64,000 bases of DNA from Streptomyces radicis (GTDB taxonomy: Bacteria; Actinomycetota; Actinomycetes; Streptomycetales; Streptomycetaceae), in assembly GCF_003626575.1 (NCBI RefSeq), contig NZ_RBDY01000009.1:1-64000 (forward strand), given 5' to 3'. This document shows positions 41,747 to 52,938 of this stretch, piece after piece; position 1 is the stretch's first letter; the number at the start of each line of letters is the position of its first letter. Below the pieces are notes generated by a model that searched no databases, was not told the DNA's origin, and saw only the letters and a program-made list of their open reading frames with translations. A program made the translations under genes and the position numbers.

Positions 41747-42773
41747 GTGTCGATCGAAATGACCAAGGCGGAGACCCCTGGCGTTCCGCTGCTCGAAGTC
41801 CGGGACCTGCACGTAGAGTTCCGCACGAGGGAGGGCGCGGCCAAGGCCGTCAACGGCGTCAGCTACTCCGTGGACGCCGGCGAGACCCTCGCGGTGCTCG
41901 GCGAGTCGGGCTCGGGCAAGTCCGTGACCGCCCAGACCATCATGGGCATCCTCGACACCCCGCCGGGCCGCGTCACCGGGGGTCAGATCCTCTACCGCGG
42001 CGAGGACCTGCTGACCCTCCCCGAGGAGGCAAGGCGCCGGGTCCGCGGCGACAAGATAGCGATGATCTTCCAGGACGCGCTGTCCGCCCTGAACCCCGTG
42101 CTCACCGTCGGGAACCAGCTGGGCGAGATGTTCCGCGTCCACCGCGGCTTCTCCCGCAAGGCCGCCAAGGCCAAGGCCGTCGAGCTGATGGACCGGGTCC
42201 GCATCCCGGCCGCCAAGGAGCGGGTGAACGACTACCCGCACCAGTTCTCGGGCGGCATGCGCCAGCGCATCATGATCGCCATGGCGCTGGCCCTCGAGCC
42301 CGACGTGATCATCGCCGACGAGCCGACCACCGCGCTCGACGTGACGGTGCAGGCGCAGGTGATGGACCTGCTGGCCGAGCTCCAGCGCGACTTCCACATG
42401 GGCCTGATCCTGATCACCCACGACCTCGGCGTGGTCGCCGACGTGGCGGACAAGATCGCGGTGATGTACGCGGGGCGCATCGTCGAGAACGCCCCCGTGC
42501 ACGAGCTGTACAAGCGGCCCGCGCACCCCTACACCAGGGGCCTGCTCGACTCGATCCCGCGCCTGGACCACAAGGGCAAGGAGCTCTACGCGATCAAGGG
42601 GCTGCCGCCCAGCCTGACGGCCATCCCCAGCGGCTGCGCGTTCAACCCCCGGTGCGCCATGGCGCAGGACATCTGCCGCACCGACGTGCCGGCGCAGGTG
42701 GACGTCACCGAGCGGGACGGCAGCCCGCTCGGCGGCCGGAGCAGCGCGTGCCACTTCTGGAAGGAGACGATCC

Positions 42774-42781
<8 letters not shown>
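41747..42781 (+). CDS. Oligopeptide ABC ATPase, OppD type, importer I
   Basis: A 344-residue ATPase: Walker A G-E-S-G-S-G-K-S, signature F-S-G-G-M-R-Q-R, Walker [12 protein letters not shown], switch H-D-L-G-V-V-A-D. The C-terminal oligo_HPY region has H-P-Y-T-R-G-L-L and a Cys-containing segment (C-A-F-N-P-R-C) that in related Opp/Dpp ATPases can hold an Fe-S cluster. The start is GTG; GGGAG is upstream. The stop overlaps the OppF-type ATG. Confidence 0.95.
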
Positions 42782-43808
<1,027 letters not shown>

Positions 43809-43875
43809 GGGCGGGCCTGAGGGCGGGCCCGAGGCCACGCCCGGGCGCCGGGCGCGCGTGCCGCGGCGGGGAGAG

Positions 43876-43902
43876 CCCGGCCGGACCACTGGTCCGGCCG
43901 GG
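43876..43902 (+). terminator. Hairpin after oligopeptide operon I
   Basis: CCCGGCCGGACC (43876-43887), ACT loop, GGTCCGGCCGGG (43891-43902): a perfect 12-bp GC-only stem apart from the loop. Confidence 0.8.
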
Positions 43903-43910
43903 TTCCGGCA

Positions 43911-43967
43911 TATGGGGGGTTTTCGGGTACGAGTGGCCCGGGCTCGGGAGGGGCGGCGCCCCCCATA
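43911..43967. promoter_or_regulatory. Spaced inverted repeat before oligopeptide operon II
   Basis: TATGGGGGG (43911-43919) and CCCCCCATA (43959-43967) are exact complements 39 bp apart. An AT-rich patch (GATATAAGCGG) follows, 50 bp before the binding-protein start. It could loop as RNA or be two operator half-sites. Confidence 0.4.
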
Positions 43968-44026
43968 GGGGATATAAGCGGTTTTATTGCCTCCGAGCAC
44001 GGCTCTCCAAGCCCGAGGAGGCACCC

Positions 44027-45661
44027 ATGCGCCCACGTGCCCGCCTGTGCAGCGTCATCGCAGGCACGGCGGCCCTCGCCCTGGCGGCCGCGGCCTGCGG
44101 CGGGGGCGACGGAGGGAGCGGCGGGGGCGACGGCGTGGTCCGCGCTTCGTGGGGCGACCCCCAGCACCCGCTCGAGCCGGCGAACACCAACGAGGTCCAG
44201 GGCGGCAAGGTCCTCGACATGATCTTCCGTGGCCTCAAGCGGTACGACCCCGAGTCCGGCGAGGCCGAGGACGCGATGGCCGAGTCCATCGAGACCGACG
44301 ACCAGCGCCATTTCACGGTCACCATCGAGGACGGCTGGACGTTCCAGGACGGCACCCCCGTAACCGCCGAGTCCTACGTGGACGCCTGGAACTACGGCGC
44401 CCATGTGGACAACGCCCAGGTGGCCAGCTATTTCTTCCAGTTCATCGAGGGCTATGACGAGGTCCACCCCACGGAGGAGGGGCAGCGGCCCACCGCCGAC
44501 ACGCTCAGCGGCCTCGAGGTGAAGGACGACCGCACGTTCGAGGTCACCCTGAGCGAGCCGTTCTCCCTGTGGCCCGAGACCCTCGGCTACGCCGCCTACG
44601 CGCCGCTGCCACGGGCGTTCTTCGACGACCACGAGGGCTGGCTGGCCAAGCCCGTCGGCAACGGGCCCTACAAGATCGACTCCTACCGGCAGAGCCAGGG
44701 CATGACGCTCTCCCGCTACGCGGACTACGCGGGCCCCGACCGCCCCCGCAACAACGGCGTCGAGCTGCGCGTCTACACCGACAACAACACCGCCTACACC
44801 GACCTCCAGGCCGGCAACCTCGATGTCATCGACGACGTCCCCGCCGGTCAACTCGCCAACGCCGAGAACGACCTGGGCGACCGTTACATCAACCAGCCCG
44901 CCGGGATCATCCAGACCCTCTCCTTCCCCCTCTACGACCGAGGCTGGCGCGGCGAGGAAGGCCGCAAGCTGCGCCAGGGGCTCTCGATGGCGATCGACAG
45001 GGAGCAGATCACCTCCCGGATCTTCCACGACACCCGCACCCCGGCGGGCGACTTCACCTCCCCGGTGCTCGGCGACAACGGGGGCTTCGACCGGGGCCTG
45101 TGCGGCGACGTCTGCTCCTACGACCCGGACCGCGCCAAGGACCTCATCGACGAGGCGGGCGGCCTGCCCGGCGGCTCGGTGACGATCACCTCCAACGTCG
45201 ACACCGGCTCCCACCGCCAGTGGATGGACGCCGTGTGCAACAGCGTCAACAACGCCCTCGACCAGCGCGACGCCTGCACCGTCAACCCCGTCCCCACGTT
45301 CGCCGACTTCCGCAACCGCGTCGCGGGCCACGAGATGAACGGCATGTTCCGCACCGGGTGGCAGATGGACTACCCGCTCATCCAGAACTTCCTCCAGCCG
45401 CTCTACTACACCGACGCCTCGTCCAACGACTCCGGCTACAGCAGCGGGGAGTTCGACGACCTGATCGACCGGGCCAACGCGCAGGGCGACGAGGGCGAGG
45501 CGATCGACACGTTCAAGGATGCCGAGCGGGTCCTGGTCCACGACATGCCCGCCGTGCCCCTCTGGTACCAGAACGGCACCGCGGGGTTCTCCGAACGGGT
45601 CAGCGACGTCAGACTCAACCCCTTCTCCGTGCCGGTCTTCACCGACATCAAGGTGGGCTGA
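44027..45661 (+). CDS. Oligopeptide-binding lipoprotein, importer II
   Basis: A 544-residue family 5 binding lipoprotein, lipidated Cys24 (A-A-A-A-C), Gly-rich linker. It shares G-W-T-F-Q-D-G-T-P-V-T-A-E-S-Y-V-D-A-W-N and the general plan of the importer I protein, so the two operons look like an old duplication. The binding region has diverged, including an extra Cys pair (G-L-C-G-D-V-C-S-Y), implying a different peptide range. Ribosome site GAGGAGG. Confidence 0.95.
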   Translation: MRPRARLCSVIAGTAALALAAAACGGGDGGSGGGDGVVRASWGDPQHPLEPANTNEVQGGKVLDMIFRGLKRYDPESGEAEDAMAESIETDDQRHFTVTIEDGWTFQDGTPVTAESYVDAWNYGAHVDNAQVASYFFQFIEGYDEVHPTEEGQRPTADTLSGLEVKDDRTFEVTLSEPFSLWPETLGYAAYAPLPRAFFDDHEGWLAKPVGNGPYKIDSYRQSQGMTLSRYADYAGPDRPRNNGVELRVYTDNNTAYTDLQAGNLDVIDDVPAGQLANAENDLGDRYINQPAGIIQTLSFPLYDRGWRGEEGRKLRQGLSMAIDREQITSRIFHDTRTPAGDFTSPVLGDNGGFDRGLCGDVCSYDPDRAKDLIDEAGGLPGGSVTITSNVDTGSHRQWMDAVCNSVNNALDQRDACTVNPVPTFADFRNRVAGHEMNGMFRTGWQMDYPLIQNFLQPLYYTDASSNDSGYSSGEFDDLIDRANAQGDEGEAIDTFKDAERVLVHDMPAVPLWYQNGTAGFSERVSDVRLNPFSVPVFTDIKVG

Positions 45662-45667
45662 CGCGAC

Positions 45668-46591
45668 GTGGGGCGCTATGTCATCCGCCGCCTGGTCCAG
45701 ATGGTCCCGGTCTTCCTCGGGGCCACGTTCCTCATCTTCGTGATGGTCTACGCGATCGGCGACCCGGTCTCCGGACTCTTCGGCGACCGAGGGCCCGACC
45801 CCGCCACCGCGCAGGCGCTGCGCGAGGAGTTCGACCTCGACGAGCCGCTGCCGCTCCAGTACGTGCTCTACATGGGCAAGATCTTCACCGGCGACTTCGG
45901 CACCGCGTTCAACGGGCAGCCCGTCACCCAGCTCATGGAGCATGCCTTTCCGATCAGCTTCCGGCTGATGCTGGTCGCGCTCGTTCTCGAAGTGGTCCTC
46001 GGCATCGCCCTCGGCGTCATCACCGGTCTGCGCCGCGGCCGTTCCCTGGACACCTCGGTCCTGGTCGCGACGCTCGTGGTGATCGCCGTCCCCACCTTCG
46101 TCCTCGGCACCACCGTCCAGTACGTCCTCGGCGTCAAGCTCGGCTGGATCGACCCGGCCGTCAGCCCCGACCCGCGCCTCGACGAGCTGCTGGTCCCCGG
46201 GCTGATCCTGTCGCTCGTCTCGCTCGCCTATGTCACCCGGCTCACCAGGACGTCCGTCGCCGAGAACACGCGCGCCGACTACATCCGCACCGCCCACGCC
46301 AAGGGCCTGCCGCGCCGCCGTGTCACGGTCCGCCACCTGCTGCGCAACTCCCTGATCCCCGTGGTCACCTACCTCGGCGCCGACGTCGGCAACCTGATGG
46401 CGGGCGCCATCGTCACCGAGCGCATCTTCAACATCCAGGGCGTGGGCTACCAGCTGTTCCAGGGCATCCTGCGGCAGAACTCCCCGACGGTCGTCGGCTT
46501 CGTCGTCGTCCTGGTCCTGATCTTCCTGCTCGCGAACCTGCTCGTCGACGTCCTGTACGCCGTGCTCGACCCCAGGATCCGCTATGTCTGA
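45668..46591 (+). CDS. Oligopeptide ABC permease, OppB type, importer II
   Basis: A 307-residue six-helix permease with GTG start six bases after the binding-protein stop. The N-terminus is M-G-R-Y-V-I-R-R-L-V-Q-M-V-P-V, nearly the same as in importer I. EAA loop A-D-Y-I-R-T-A-H-A-K-G-L; A-I-V-T-E-R-I-F-N-I-Q-G-V-G. It overlaps the next gene by eight bases, as in operon I. Confidence 0.95.
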   Translation: MGRYVIRRLVQMVPVFLGATFLIFVMVYAIGDPVSGLFGDRGPDPATAQALREEFDLDEPLPLQYVLYMGKIFTGDFGTAFNGQPVTQLMEHAFPISFRLMLVALVLEVVLGIALGVITGLRRGRSLDTSVLVATLVVIAVPTFVLGTTVQYVLGVKLGWIDPAVSPDPRLDELLVPGLILSLVSLAYVTRLTRTSVAENTRADYIRTAHAKGLPRRRVTVRHLLRNSLIPVVTYLGADVGNLMAGAIVTERIFNIQGVGYQLFQGILRQNSPTVVGFVVVLVLIFLLANLLVDVLYAVLDPRIRYV

Positions 46592-47531
46592 CGCCACCTC
46601 AGCGCCCCCGCCGATGGAAGCGGAGGAGGAGAACGCCGCCAAGGGCCTGACCGCCGGCACCTCCTCACCCGACAAGGACGCGCCCCGCGGCCTGTGGAGC
46701 GACGCCTGGCACGATCTGCGACGCAATCCGATCTTCGTGGTCTCGGCGTTGCTCATCGTCTTTCTGGTCGTGATCGCCCTCTGGCCGAGCCTGATCGCCA
46801 CCCGCGACCCGCAGCGCTGCGACCTGGCCCGCTCGCTCCAGGGCCCGAGCGCCGGGCACTGGTTCGGCTTCGACACCCAGGGCTGCGACGTCTACACCCG
46901 CACCGTGTACGGCGCCCGCGCCTCCATCGCCGTGGGCCTGTGCGCCACCGTGGGCGTCGCGCTGGTCGGGGCGGTGGTCGGCGGCCTCGCGGGCTTCTTC
47001 GGCGGCTTCTGGGACACCCTGCTCTCGCGCCTGACCGACGTCTTCTTCGGCATCCCCGTCGTGCTGGGCGCCATCGTCTTCCTGTCGATGATCTCGCTCT
47101 CCGGCATCTGGCCCGTCGTGCTCGTCATCGCCGCGCTCAGCTGGCCCCAGGTGGCCCGCATCGCGCGCGGCGCGGTCATGACCGCCAAGCAGCACGACTA
47201 CGTCCAGGCCGCCCGCGCGCTCGGCGCGGGCAACGCGCGGCTGCTGCTGCGCCACATCATGCCCAACGCGGTGGCCCCCGTGATCGTGATGGCGACGATC
47301 ATGCTGGGGACGTTCATCGCCCTCGAGGCCACCCTCAGCTACCTGGGCGTGGGCCTGCGCCCGCCGACCGTCTCGTGGGGCGTGGACATCTCCGCCGCCT
47401 CCGACGGCATGCAGTTCCGCAACGCGCCACACATCCTGCTCTATCCCGCGGCGGCGCTCAGCCTCACCGTGCTGGCCTTCATCATGCTCGGCGACGCCGT
47501 CCGCGACGCCATCGACCCCAAGCTCCGTTGA
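46584..47531 (+). CDS. Oligopeptide ABC permease, OppC type, importer II
   Basis: A 315-residue permease. The cytoplasmic N-terminus has G-L-W-S-D-A-W-H-D-L-R-R-N-P, then six helices. EAA loop H-D-Y-V-Q-A-A-R-A-L-G-A-G; H-I-M-P-N-A-V-A-P-V-I-V; L-S-Y-L-G-V-G. It ends 33 bases before the OppD-type gene. Confidence 0.95.
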   Translation: MSDATSAPPPMEAEEENAAKGLTAGTSSPDKDAPRGLWSDAWHDLRRNPIFVVSALLIVFLVVIALWPSLIATRDPQRCDLARSLQGPSAGHWFGFDTQGCDVYTRTVYGARASIAVGLCATVGVALVGAVVGGLAGFFGGFWDTLLSRLTDVFFGIPVVLGAIVFLSMISLSGIWPVVLVIAALSWPQVARIARGAVMTAKQHDYVQAARALGAGNARLLLRHIMPNAVAPVIVMATIMLGTFIALEATLSYLGVGLRPPTVSWGVDISAASDGMQFRNAPHILLYPAAALSLTVLAFIMLGDAVRDAIDPKLR

Positions 47532-47564
47532 ACGCCCCCGAGCCCGCCGAACGGGAGACGCCGC

Positions 47565-48554
47565 ATGCTGCTCGAAGTCCAGGACCTGCGCGTGGAGTTC
47601 GCCACCAGGGACGGGGTGGTCTCCGCGGTCAACGGGGTCAGCTACGGCGTCGACGCGGGCGAGACGCTCGCGGTGCTCGGCGAGTCGGGCTCGGGCAAGT
47701 CGGTGACCGCGCTCGCCGTGATGGGCATCCTGGACAGCCCGCCCGGGCGCGTCGCGGGGGGCCGCATCCTCTTCCAGGGGCACGACCTGCTCACCATGGG
47801 CAGGGAGGAGCGCCGCAGGGTGCGCGGCGAGCGGATGGCGATGATCTTCCAGGACGCGCTCTCCTCGCTCAACCCCGTGCTCACCGTCGGGTACCAGCTG
47901 GGCGAGATGTTCCGTGTGCACCGCGGGAGTTCGCGGGCCGAGGCCAGGGCGGGGGCGGTCGAGCTGATGGACCGGGTGCGGATCCCGGCCGCGGCGCAGC
48001 GGGTGAACGACTATCCGCACCAGTTCTCTGGCGGCATGCGCCAGCGCATCATGATCGCCATGGCGCTCGCCCTCGAGCCCGCGCTGATCATCGCGGACGA
48101 GCCGACCACCGCGCTCGATGTCACCGTCCAGGCCCAGGTGATGGACCTGCTCGACGAGTTGCGCCGCGAGTATCAGATGGGACTGATCCTGATCACCCAC
48201 GATCTGGGTGTGGTCGCCGATGTCGCCGACCGGATCGCGGTGATGTACGCGGGGCGCATCGTGGAGAACGCGCCCGTCAAGGAGCTCTACGCCCGCCCCG
48301 CGCACCCCTACACCAAGGGCCTGCTGGAGTCGATCCCGCGCCTCGACGCCAAGGGCACCCGGCTGAGCGCCATCAAGGGGCTGCCGCCCAATCTGCTGAG
48401 GGTACCGCCGGGATGCCCGTTCCACCCGCGCTGCCCGCGGGTGCGGGACGTCTGCCGGAAGGACCCGCGGCCCCCGCTGTACGAGATCGGTCAAGGCCGA
48501 TCAAGCGCCTGCCACTTCTGGAAGGAGACGCTCGGTGACGCAGGTCGAAGGTGA
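47565..48554 (+). CDS. Oligopeptide ABC ATPase, OppD type, importer II
   Basis: A 329-residue ATPase starting directly at the nucleotide-binding domain ([12 protein letters not shown]). Walker A G-E-S-G-S-G-K-S, signature F-S-G-G-M-R-Q-R, Walker [13 protein letters not shown]-terminal [14 protein letters not shown] carries the Cys cluster. It overlaps the next gene by 20 bases. Confidence 0.95.
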   Translation: MLLEVQDLRVEFATRDGVVSAVNGVSYGVDAGETLAVLGESGSGKSVTALAVMGILDSPPGRVAGGRILFQGHDLLTMGREERRRVRGERMAMIFQDALSSLNPVLTVGYQLGEMFRVHRGSSRAEARAGAVELMDRVRIPAAAQRVNDYPHQFSGGMRQRIMIAMALALEPALIIADEPTTALDVTVQAQVMDLLDELRREYQMGLILITHDLGVVADVADRIAVMYAGRIVENAPVKELYARPAHPYTKGLLESIPRLDAKGTRLSAIKGLPPNLLRVPPGCPFHPRCPRVRDVCRKDPRPPLYEIGQGRSSACHFWKETLGDAGRR

Positions 48555-49602
48555 GGCCGGGGCCCCGGGCCCCGCGCGCGAGGTCATCCTCGAGGCCCGC
48601 GGTCTGGTCAAGCACTTCCCGCTCACCCGGGGCATCCTGTTCCGCCGCCAGGTCGGCGCGGTCAGGGCGGTCGACGGGGTGTCGTTCACCCTGGGCAGAG
48701 GCGAGACGCTCGGCGTGGTGGGGGAGTCGGGGTGCGGCAAGTCCACGGTGGCCAAGCTGCTGGTGAGCCTGGAGCGGCCCACCGCGGGGGAGATCATCTA
48801 CAAGGGCGAGGACATCTCAAGGCTCTCGGGCCGGGCGCTCAAGGCGGTGCGCAGAAATATCCAGATGGTGTTCCAGGACCCCTATACGTCGCTGAATCCC
48901 CGGATGACCGTGGGCGACATCATCGGGGAGCCGTTCGACATCCATCCCGAGGCCGCGCCCAAGGGGGACAGGCGCCGCAGGGTGCGGGATCTGCTCGATG
49001 TGGTGGGGCTGAATCCGGAATATCTCAACCGCTATCCCCATCAGTTCTCGGGGGGCCAGCGGCAGCGCATCGGGATCGCCCGCGGGCTCGCGCTCAATCC
49101 CGAGATCATCGTGGCCGACGAGCCGGTCTCCGCGCTCGATGTCTCGGTCCAGGCGCAGGTCGTCAATCTGATGGAACGGCTCCAGGAGGAGTTCGGTCTT
49201 TCCTATGTGTTCATCGCGCACGACTTGTCGATCGTGCGCCACATCTCCGATCGTGTGGGGGTGATGTACCTGGGAAAGATCGTGGAAATCGGCACGGACC
49301 ACGCCATTTACGACCACCCCACCCATCCCTACACCCAGGCCCTGCTCTCCGCCGTTCCCGTGCCCGATCCCGAGGCGCGCGAGCGGCGGGAACGCATCAT
49401 TCTGGCCGGAGATGTGCCCTCGCCCGCCAATCCGCCCTCGGGGTGCGGATTCCGCACCCGCTGCTGGAAAGCGCGCGATCTGTGCGCCGATGTCGAGCCG
49501 CCGCTCGCGGTGCCGGTGGAGTTCGCGGCCGCCCCCGGCGTCGTCGCGCACGACTCCGCCTGTCACTTCGCCGAGGAGAAGCCGCAGGTGGCCAGCGCCT
49601 GA
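48535..49602 (+). CDS. Oligopeptide ABC ATPase, OppF type, importer II
   Basis: A 355-residue ATPase with GTG start inside the end of the OppD-type gene. Walker [10 protein letters not shown], signature [10 protein letters not shown], Walker [12 protein letters not shown]. Long stretches match the importer I homologue ([15 protein letters not shown]). From about 48850 on, codons end in T or A more often than in neighbouring genes, hinting at a different history from its operon-I twin. Confidence 0.95.
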   Translation: MTQVEGEAGAPGPAREVILEARGLVKHFPLTRGILFRRQVGAVRAVDGVSFTLGRGETLGVVGESGCGKSTVAKLLVSLERPTAGEIIYKGEDISRLSGRALKAVRRNIQMVFQDPYTSLNPRMTVGDIIGEPFDIHPEAAPKGDRRRRVRDLLDVVGLNPEYLNRYPHQFSGGQRQRIGIARGLALNPEIIVADEPVSALDVSVQAQVVNLMERLQEEFGLSYVFIAHDLSIVRHISDRVGVMYLGKIVEIGTDHAIYDHPTHPYTQALLSAVPVPDPEARERRERIILAGDVPSPANPPSGCGFRTRCWKARDLCADVEPPLAVPVEFAAAPGVVAHDSACHFAEEKPQVASA

Positions 49603-49627
49603 GGCGGAGCGCCGCCCCCGCACGGCA

Positions 49628-49664
49628 CCGGGGCGGCGTGGACCAGATGGCCACGCCGCCCCGG
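49628..49664 (+). terminator. Hairpin after oligopeptide operon II
   Basis: CCGGGGCGGCGTGG (49628-49641) and CCACGCCGCCCCGG (49651-49664) form a perfect 14-bp stem with a 9-nt loop, 25 bp past the stop. Confidence 0.85.
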
Positions 49665-49829
49665 GCTACGGCACCCGCACGGCCGTACCGCCTCAGTCTG
49701 AGGCGTTCGCATATCGGTATAGGGTCCACGGTGTTGCGGACCGGTTAACAGGCCGCTTCCCCTCTTATGCCCACATTTCCGATCGCCGATCGTCGGGTCA
49801 AGCACGTTTGTGCGTCAATCCGCATAACC

Positions 49830-49857
49830 TTGGCTCACCAAATGATCGTCATAGGTT
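49830..49857 (+). promoter_or_regulatory. Candidate promoter of oligopeptide operon III
   Basis: TTGGCT (49830-49835), 16 bp, TAGGTT (49852-49857), in an AT-rich patch 98 bp before the first gene. The 290-bp gap from 49665 to 49954 has no gene and otherwise shows only short dyads such as CCGATCGCCGATCG. Confidence 0.45.
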
Positions 49858-49954
49858 TATACCATTGCTATGTCTTGACGGGAAACTCTGGGCCTTGCGA
49901 CAGTCCGGTCTACTCGCATCGCATGCCGGACGACCACACAGTCGGGGGGACTTG

Positions 49955-50926
49955 ATGTCCAGCGAAGTCCAGGCCGCCGAGGGCGCGCCCGTCGGCCGCT
50001 CGCCGGGCCAGCTGATGTGGCGGCGCTTCCGGCGTGACCGAACGGGCGTGATATCCGCCTGCATTGTGCTGTTCTTCTTCGCGATCGGCCTGCTCGCCCC
50101 GGTCATATCCTGGCTCTACGGCAAGGACCCCTACACCAGGTACGGACAGCTCGAGGACGGCCTGCTCAACGAGTACGGCTATCCGGTCAAGCCCAATGGC
50201 GGCATCGACGGGGAATTCTGGTTCGGCCTCGAACCCGGCACGGGACGCGACGTTCTCACCGAACTCCTCTACGGAATACGCACATCCCTCCTCATCGCCC
50301 TCGCGGTCACCGTTCTCGCCACGCTCACCGCGATCGTGCTCGGCATCGCGGCCGGCTATCTCGGGGGCCGCTGGGACTATGCCATCAGCCGCCTGATCGA
50401 CCTGCTCATGGCGTTCCCCCAGCAGCTGTTCTTCGTGGCCTTCATGCCGATCATCGCCACCCTCTTCATCGACCCGAGGGAGGAGACCCCGACCTATGTG
50501 AAGGTGGTCTCCATCGTCATCGTGCTCTGGGCGCTCGGCTGGATGACCCTCGGCCGGATCCTGCGCGGGGCCACACTCGCCCTGCGCGAGCGGGAGTTCA
50601 TCGAGGCGGCCAAGGTCTCCGGGGCCTCGCCCTGGCGGATCATCCGCAAGGAGCTGCTCCCCAACGTCGTCTCGCCGATGCTGGTGCAGGCCACCTACAT
50701 GCTGCCCAACTTCGTGACCACCGCGGCGGCGCTGTCCTTCCTCGGCGTGGGCCTGACCGAGCCGACCCCCGACTGGGGCCGCATGTTCGCCACCGCGGCC
50801 GAGGTCTACCGCAGCGACATCACCTACATGTTCTTCCCCGGGGTCTCCATGGTGATCTTCGTGGTCGCCTTCAACCTCCTGGGGGACTCGGTCAGGGACG
50901 CCTTCGACCCCAAGACCGTCCGATGA
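49955..50926 (+). CDS. Oligopeptide ABC permease, OppC type, importer III
   Basis: A 323-residue permease that opens operon III, unlike operons I and II, which open with the binding protein. Cytoplasmic start with Q-L-M-W-R-R-F-R-R-D-R-T-G, then six helices; EAA loop R-E-F-I-E-A-A-K-V-S-G-A-S; E-L-L-P-N-V-V-S-P-M. A periplasmic insert contains E-Y-G-Y-P-V-K-P-N-G-G. The order permease-SBP-permease-ATPase-ATPase is that of Streptomyces bldKABCDE, making this the best bldKA-like candidate; orthology is inferred from order only. Confidence 0.93.
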   Translation: MSSEVQAAEGAPVGRSPGQLMWRRFRRDRTGVISACIVLFFFAIGLLAPVISWLYGKDPYTRYGQLEDGLLNEYGYPVKPNGGIDGEFWFGLEPGTGRDVLTELLYGIRTSLLIALAVTVLATLTAIVLGIAAGYLGGRWDYAISRLIDLLMAFPQQLFFVAFMPIIATLFIDPREETPTYVKVVSIVIVLWALGWMTLGRILRGATLALREREFIEAAKVSGASPWRIIRKELLPNVVSPMLVQATYMLPNFVTTAAALSFLGVGLTEPTPDWGRMFATAAEVYRSDITYMFFPGVSMVIFVVAFNLLGDSVRDAFDPKTVR

Positions 50927-51038
50927 ACGGCCACTCGCGGCGCGGCTCGACGCGCCATCCCTGATTTCCCGATACCCCACTGATTTCCCGATACCCCCTG
51001 ATTTTCCGATCACAACGACGGGCAGGTGCCAGCAACCG

Positions 51039-52847
51039 ATGAGCAAGAGATCACTGGGCGCGAAACGCGCCGCCGGGGTGTCCCTCGCCCTGGCCGGGGC
51101 GCTGATCCTCAGCGCGTGCAGCAGCGGCGGAGGCGGCGGCGACGGCGAGGGGAACGGCGAGGAGGAGAGCGCGGCCCCCGAGGAGCTGGCGACCATATCC
51201 TTCGGCACCGCCGAGGACTCCCAGGGCCCGGCCGAGCCGGTCGAGGGCGCCGAGTCGGGCGGCACGGTCACCGTGCTCCAGCAGACCTCGCCCGACCACC
51301 TGGACCCGGCGCAGATCTATGTCTCCCACGAGTCCAACATCGCCCGCCTGATCCACCGCGGCCTCACGGCCGTCCACCTGGACAACGACGGCGCCTACAC
51401 CGTCGTCGGCGACCTGGCGACCGACTCGGGCCAGGTGTCCGACGACGGCAGGACGTGGACGTACACGCTCAAGGACGACATCTACTTCAACGACGGGTCG
51501 CCCATCACATCGGCCGACCTGCGGCACACGTTCGAGCGGCAGTTCGCCCCGTTCATCGCCCAGGGCCCCACCTATGTCCAGCAGTGGCTCGCGGGCACCG
51601 AGGGCGTCGACTACCGCGACCTGCTGCCCGATGGCCCCTACGAGGGCGACCACCTGCCCGACTCGATCCTGGAGACCCCGGACGAGAAGACCGTCGTCTT
51701 CCACTTCGACGAGCCACAGAACGACCTGCCCTACGCCCTGGCCATCGCGGGCTACGCGGTCGTCTCCGAGGAGGGCGACACCCGGGAGCGCTACGACCAG
51801 GAGCCGCTGACCTCGGGCCCGTACCAGATCGACGAGTACCGGCCGGGGCGTTCGATGACCCTGACCAGGAACGAGCACTGGGACCCGGCCACCGACCCGG
51901 CGCGCAACGCCTACCCCGACCGGTTCGAGATCAGCTTCGGCCACAGCCAGGAGGACTCGACCGCCCGCCTGATGGCGGACAACGGCGACGACCAGACCGC
52001 CATGACGTTCAACAACGGCCTCGACGCGGGCAACGGCCCCACCGTCATGGAGGACCCGCAGTACCGCGAGCGCCTGGTGGACGGCTTCCAGCCCTATGTC
52101 GCCCAGCTCGCCATCAACCTCGACCGGGTCACCGACCCCACGGTCCGCGAGGCCATCGTCCAGGCGGTGCCGCTCAACGGCGTGCTCAACGCGTACGGCG
52201 GCTCGATCGGCGGCGAGTACGCGGGCGGCCTGCTCAGCCCGCTGCTGCCGGGCTACGACGCGGACTACGACCCGTTCGGCAAGCTGGCCAACCCGCGGGG
52301 CGACGCCGAGCGCGCGCGTGAGCTCCTCGAGGAGGCCGACGCCGTCGGCTACGAGCTCAACTACGTGCACAACACGGTCCCCGAGGACACCGAGGCCGCG
52401 GTCGCCATCGCCGACGCCCTCGAGGCCGCGGGCTTCGAGGTCAACCGCAGCGAGGTGCCGCCCGAGACGTACTACGACACCATCGGCGTCGTCGACAGCG
52501 GCTACGACATCTACCGCAGCAGCTGGGGCCACGACTGGCTCTCCGCCGCCACGGTGATCCCGCCGCAGTTCGACGGCCGCCAGATCCAGGACGGCGCCTC
52601 CAACTACAGCCACCTGAACGACGAGCACGTCAACTCCGAGATCGACCGGATCCGCCGGATCCCCGACGCCGCCGAGGCCGCGGCCGAGTGGGCCGAGCTC
52701 GCCGCGCACATCCAGGAGGAGCTGATCCCCGGCGTGCCGACGTTCTACTACCGGCAGACGGTCATGCACGGCTCGCGCATCGGAGGGGCCGTCTTCAACG
52801 ACGACATCGGCAGCGTCGACATGAACCGGATCTACGTCATCCCGTAG
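51039..52847 (+). CDS. Oligopeptide-binding lipoprotein, importer III (BldKB-like position)
   Basis: A 602-residue lipoprotein with lipobox L-S-A-C (Cys27) and a Gly/Glu linker. Family 5 features: L-K-D-D-I-Y-F-N-D-G-S-P-I-T-S-A-D near residue 148, L-T-S-G-P-Y-Q-I-D-E-Y, A-I-V-Q-A-V-P, and S-S-W-G-H-D-W late. It is clearly longer than the importer I and II proteins and of the size I recall for BldKB. In S. coelicolor BldK imports an oligopeptide signal needed for aerial growth; the same role here is inference. Confidence 0.92.
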   Translation: MSKRSLGAKRAAGVSLALAGALILSACSSGGGGGDGEGNGEEESAAPEELATISFGTAEDSQGPAEPVEGAESGGTVTVLQQTSPDHLDPAQIYVSHESNIARLIHRGLTAVHLDNDGAYTVVGDLATDSGQVSDDGRTWTYTLKDDIYFNDGSPITSADLRHTFERQFAPFIAQGPTYVQQWLAGTEGVDYRDLLPDGPYEGDHLPDSILETPDEKTVVFHFDEPQNDLPYALAIAGYAVVSEEGDTRERYDQEPLTSGPYQIDEYRPGRSMTLTRNEHWDPATDPARNAYPDRFEISFGHSQEDSTARLMADNGDDQTAMTFNNGLDAGNGPTVMEDPQYRERLVDGFQPYVAQLAINLDRVTDPTVREAIVQAVPLNGVLNAYGGSIGGEYAGGLLSPLLPGYDADYDPFGKLANPRGDAERARELLEEADAVGYELNYVHNTVPEDTEAAVAIADALEAAGFEVNRSEVPPETYYDTIGVVDSGYDIYRSSWGHDWLSAATVIPPQFDGRQIQDGASNYSHLNDEHVNSEIDRIRRIPDAAEAAAEWAELAAHIQEELIPGVPTFYYRQTVMHGSRIGGAVFNDDIGSVDMNRIYVIP

Positions 52848-52938
52848 CCGCGTCCCACCCGACCGGGGCCGCCGCGGTAACCCCCGCCGCGGCCCCGGTC
52901 CCCGGTGAACCGGCTTTCGATCAAAGGCTGTTACCCCG

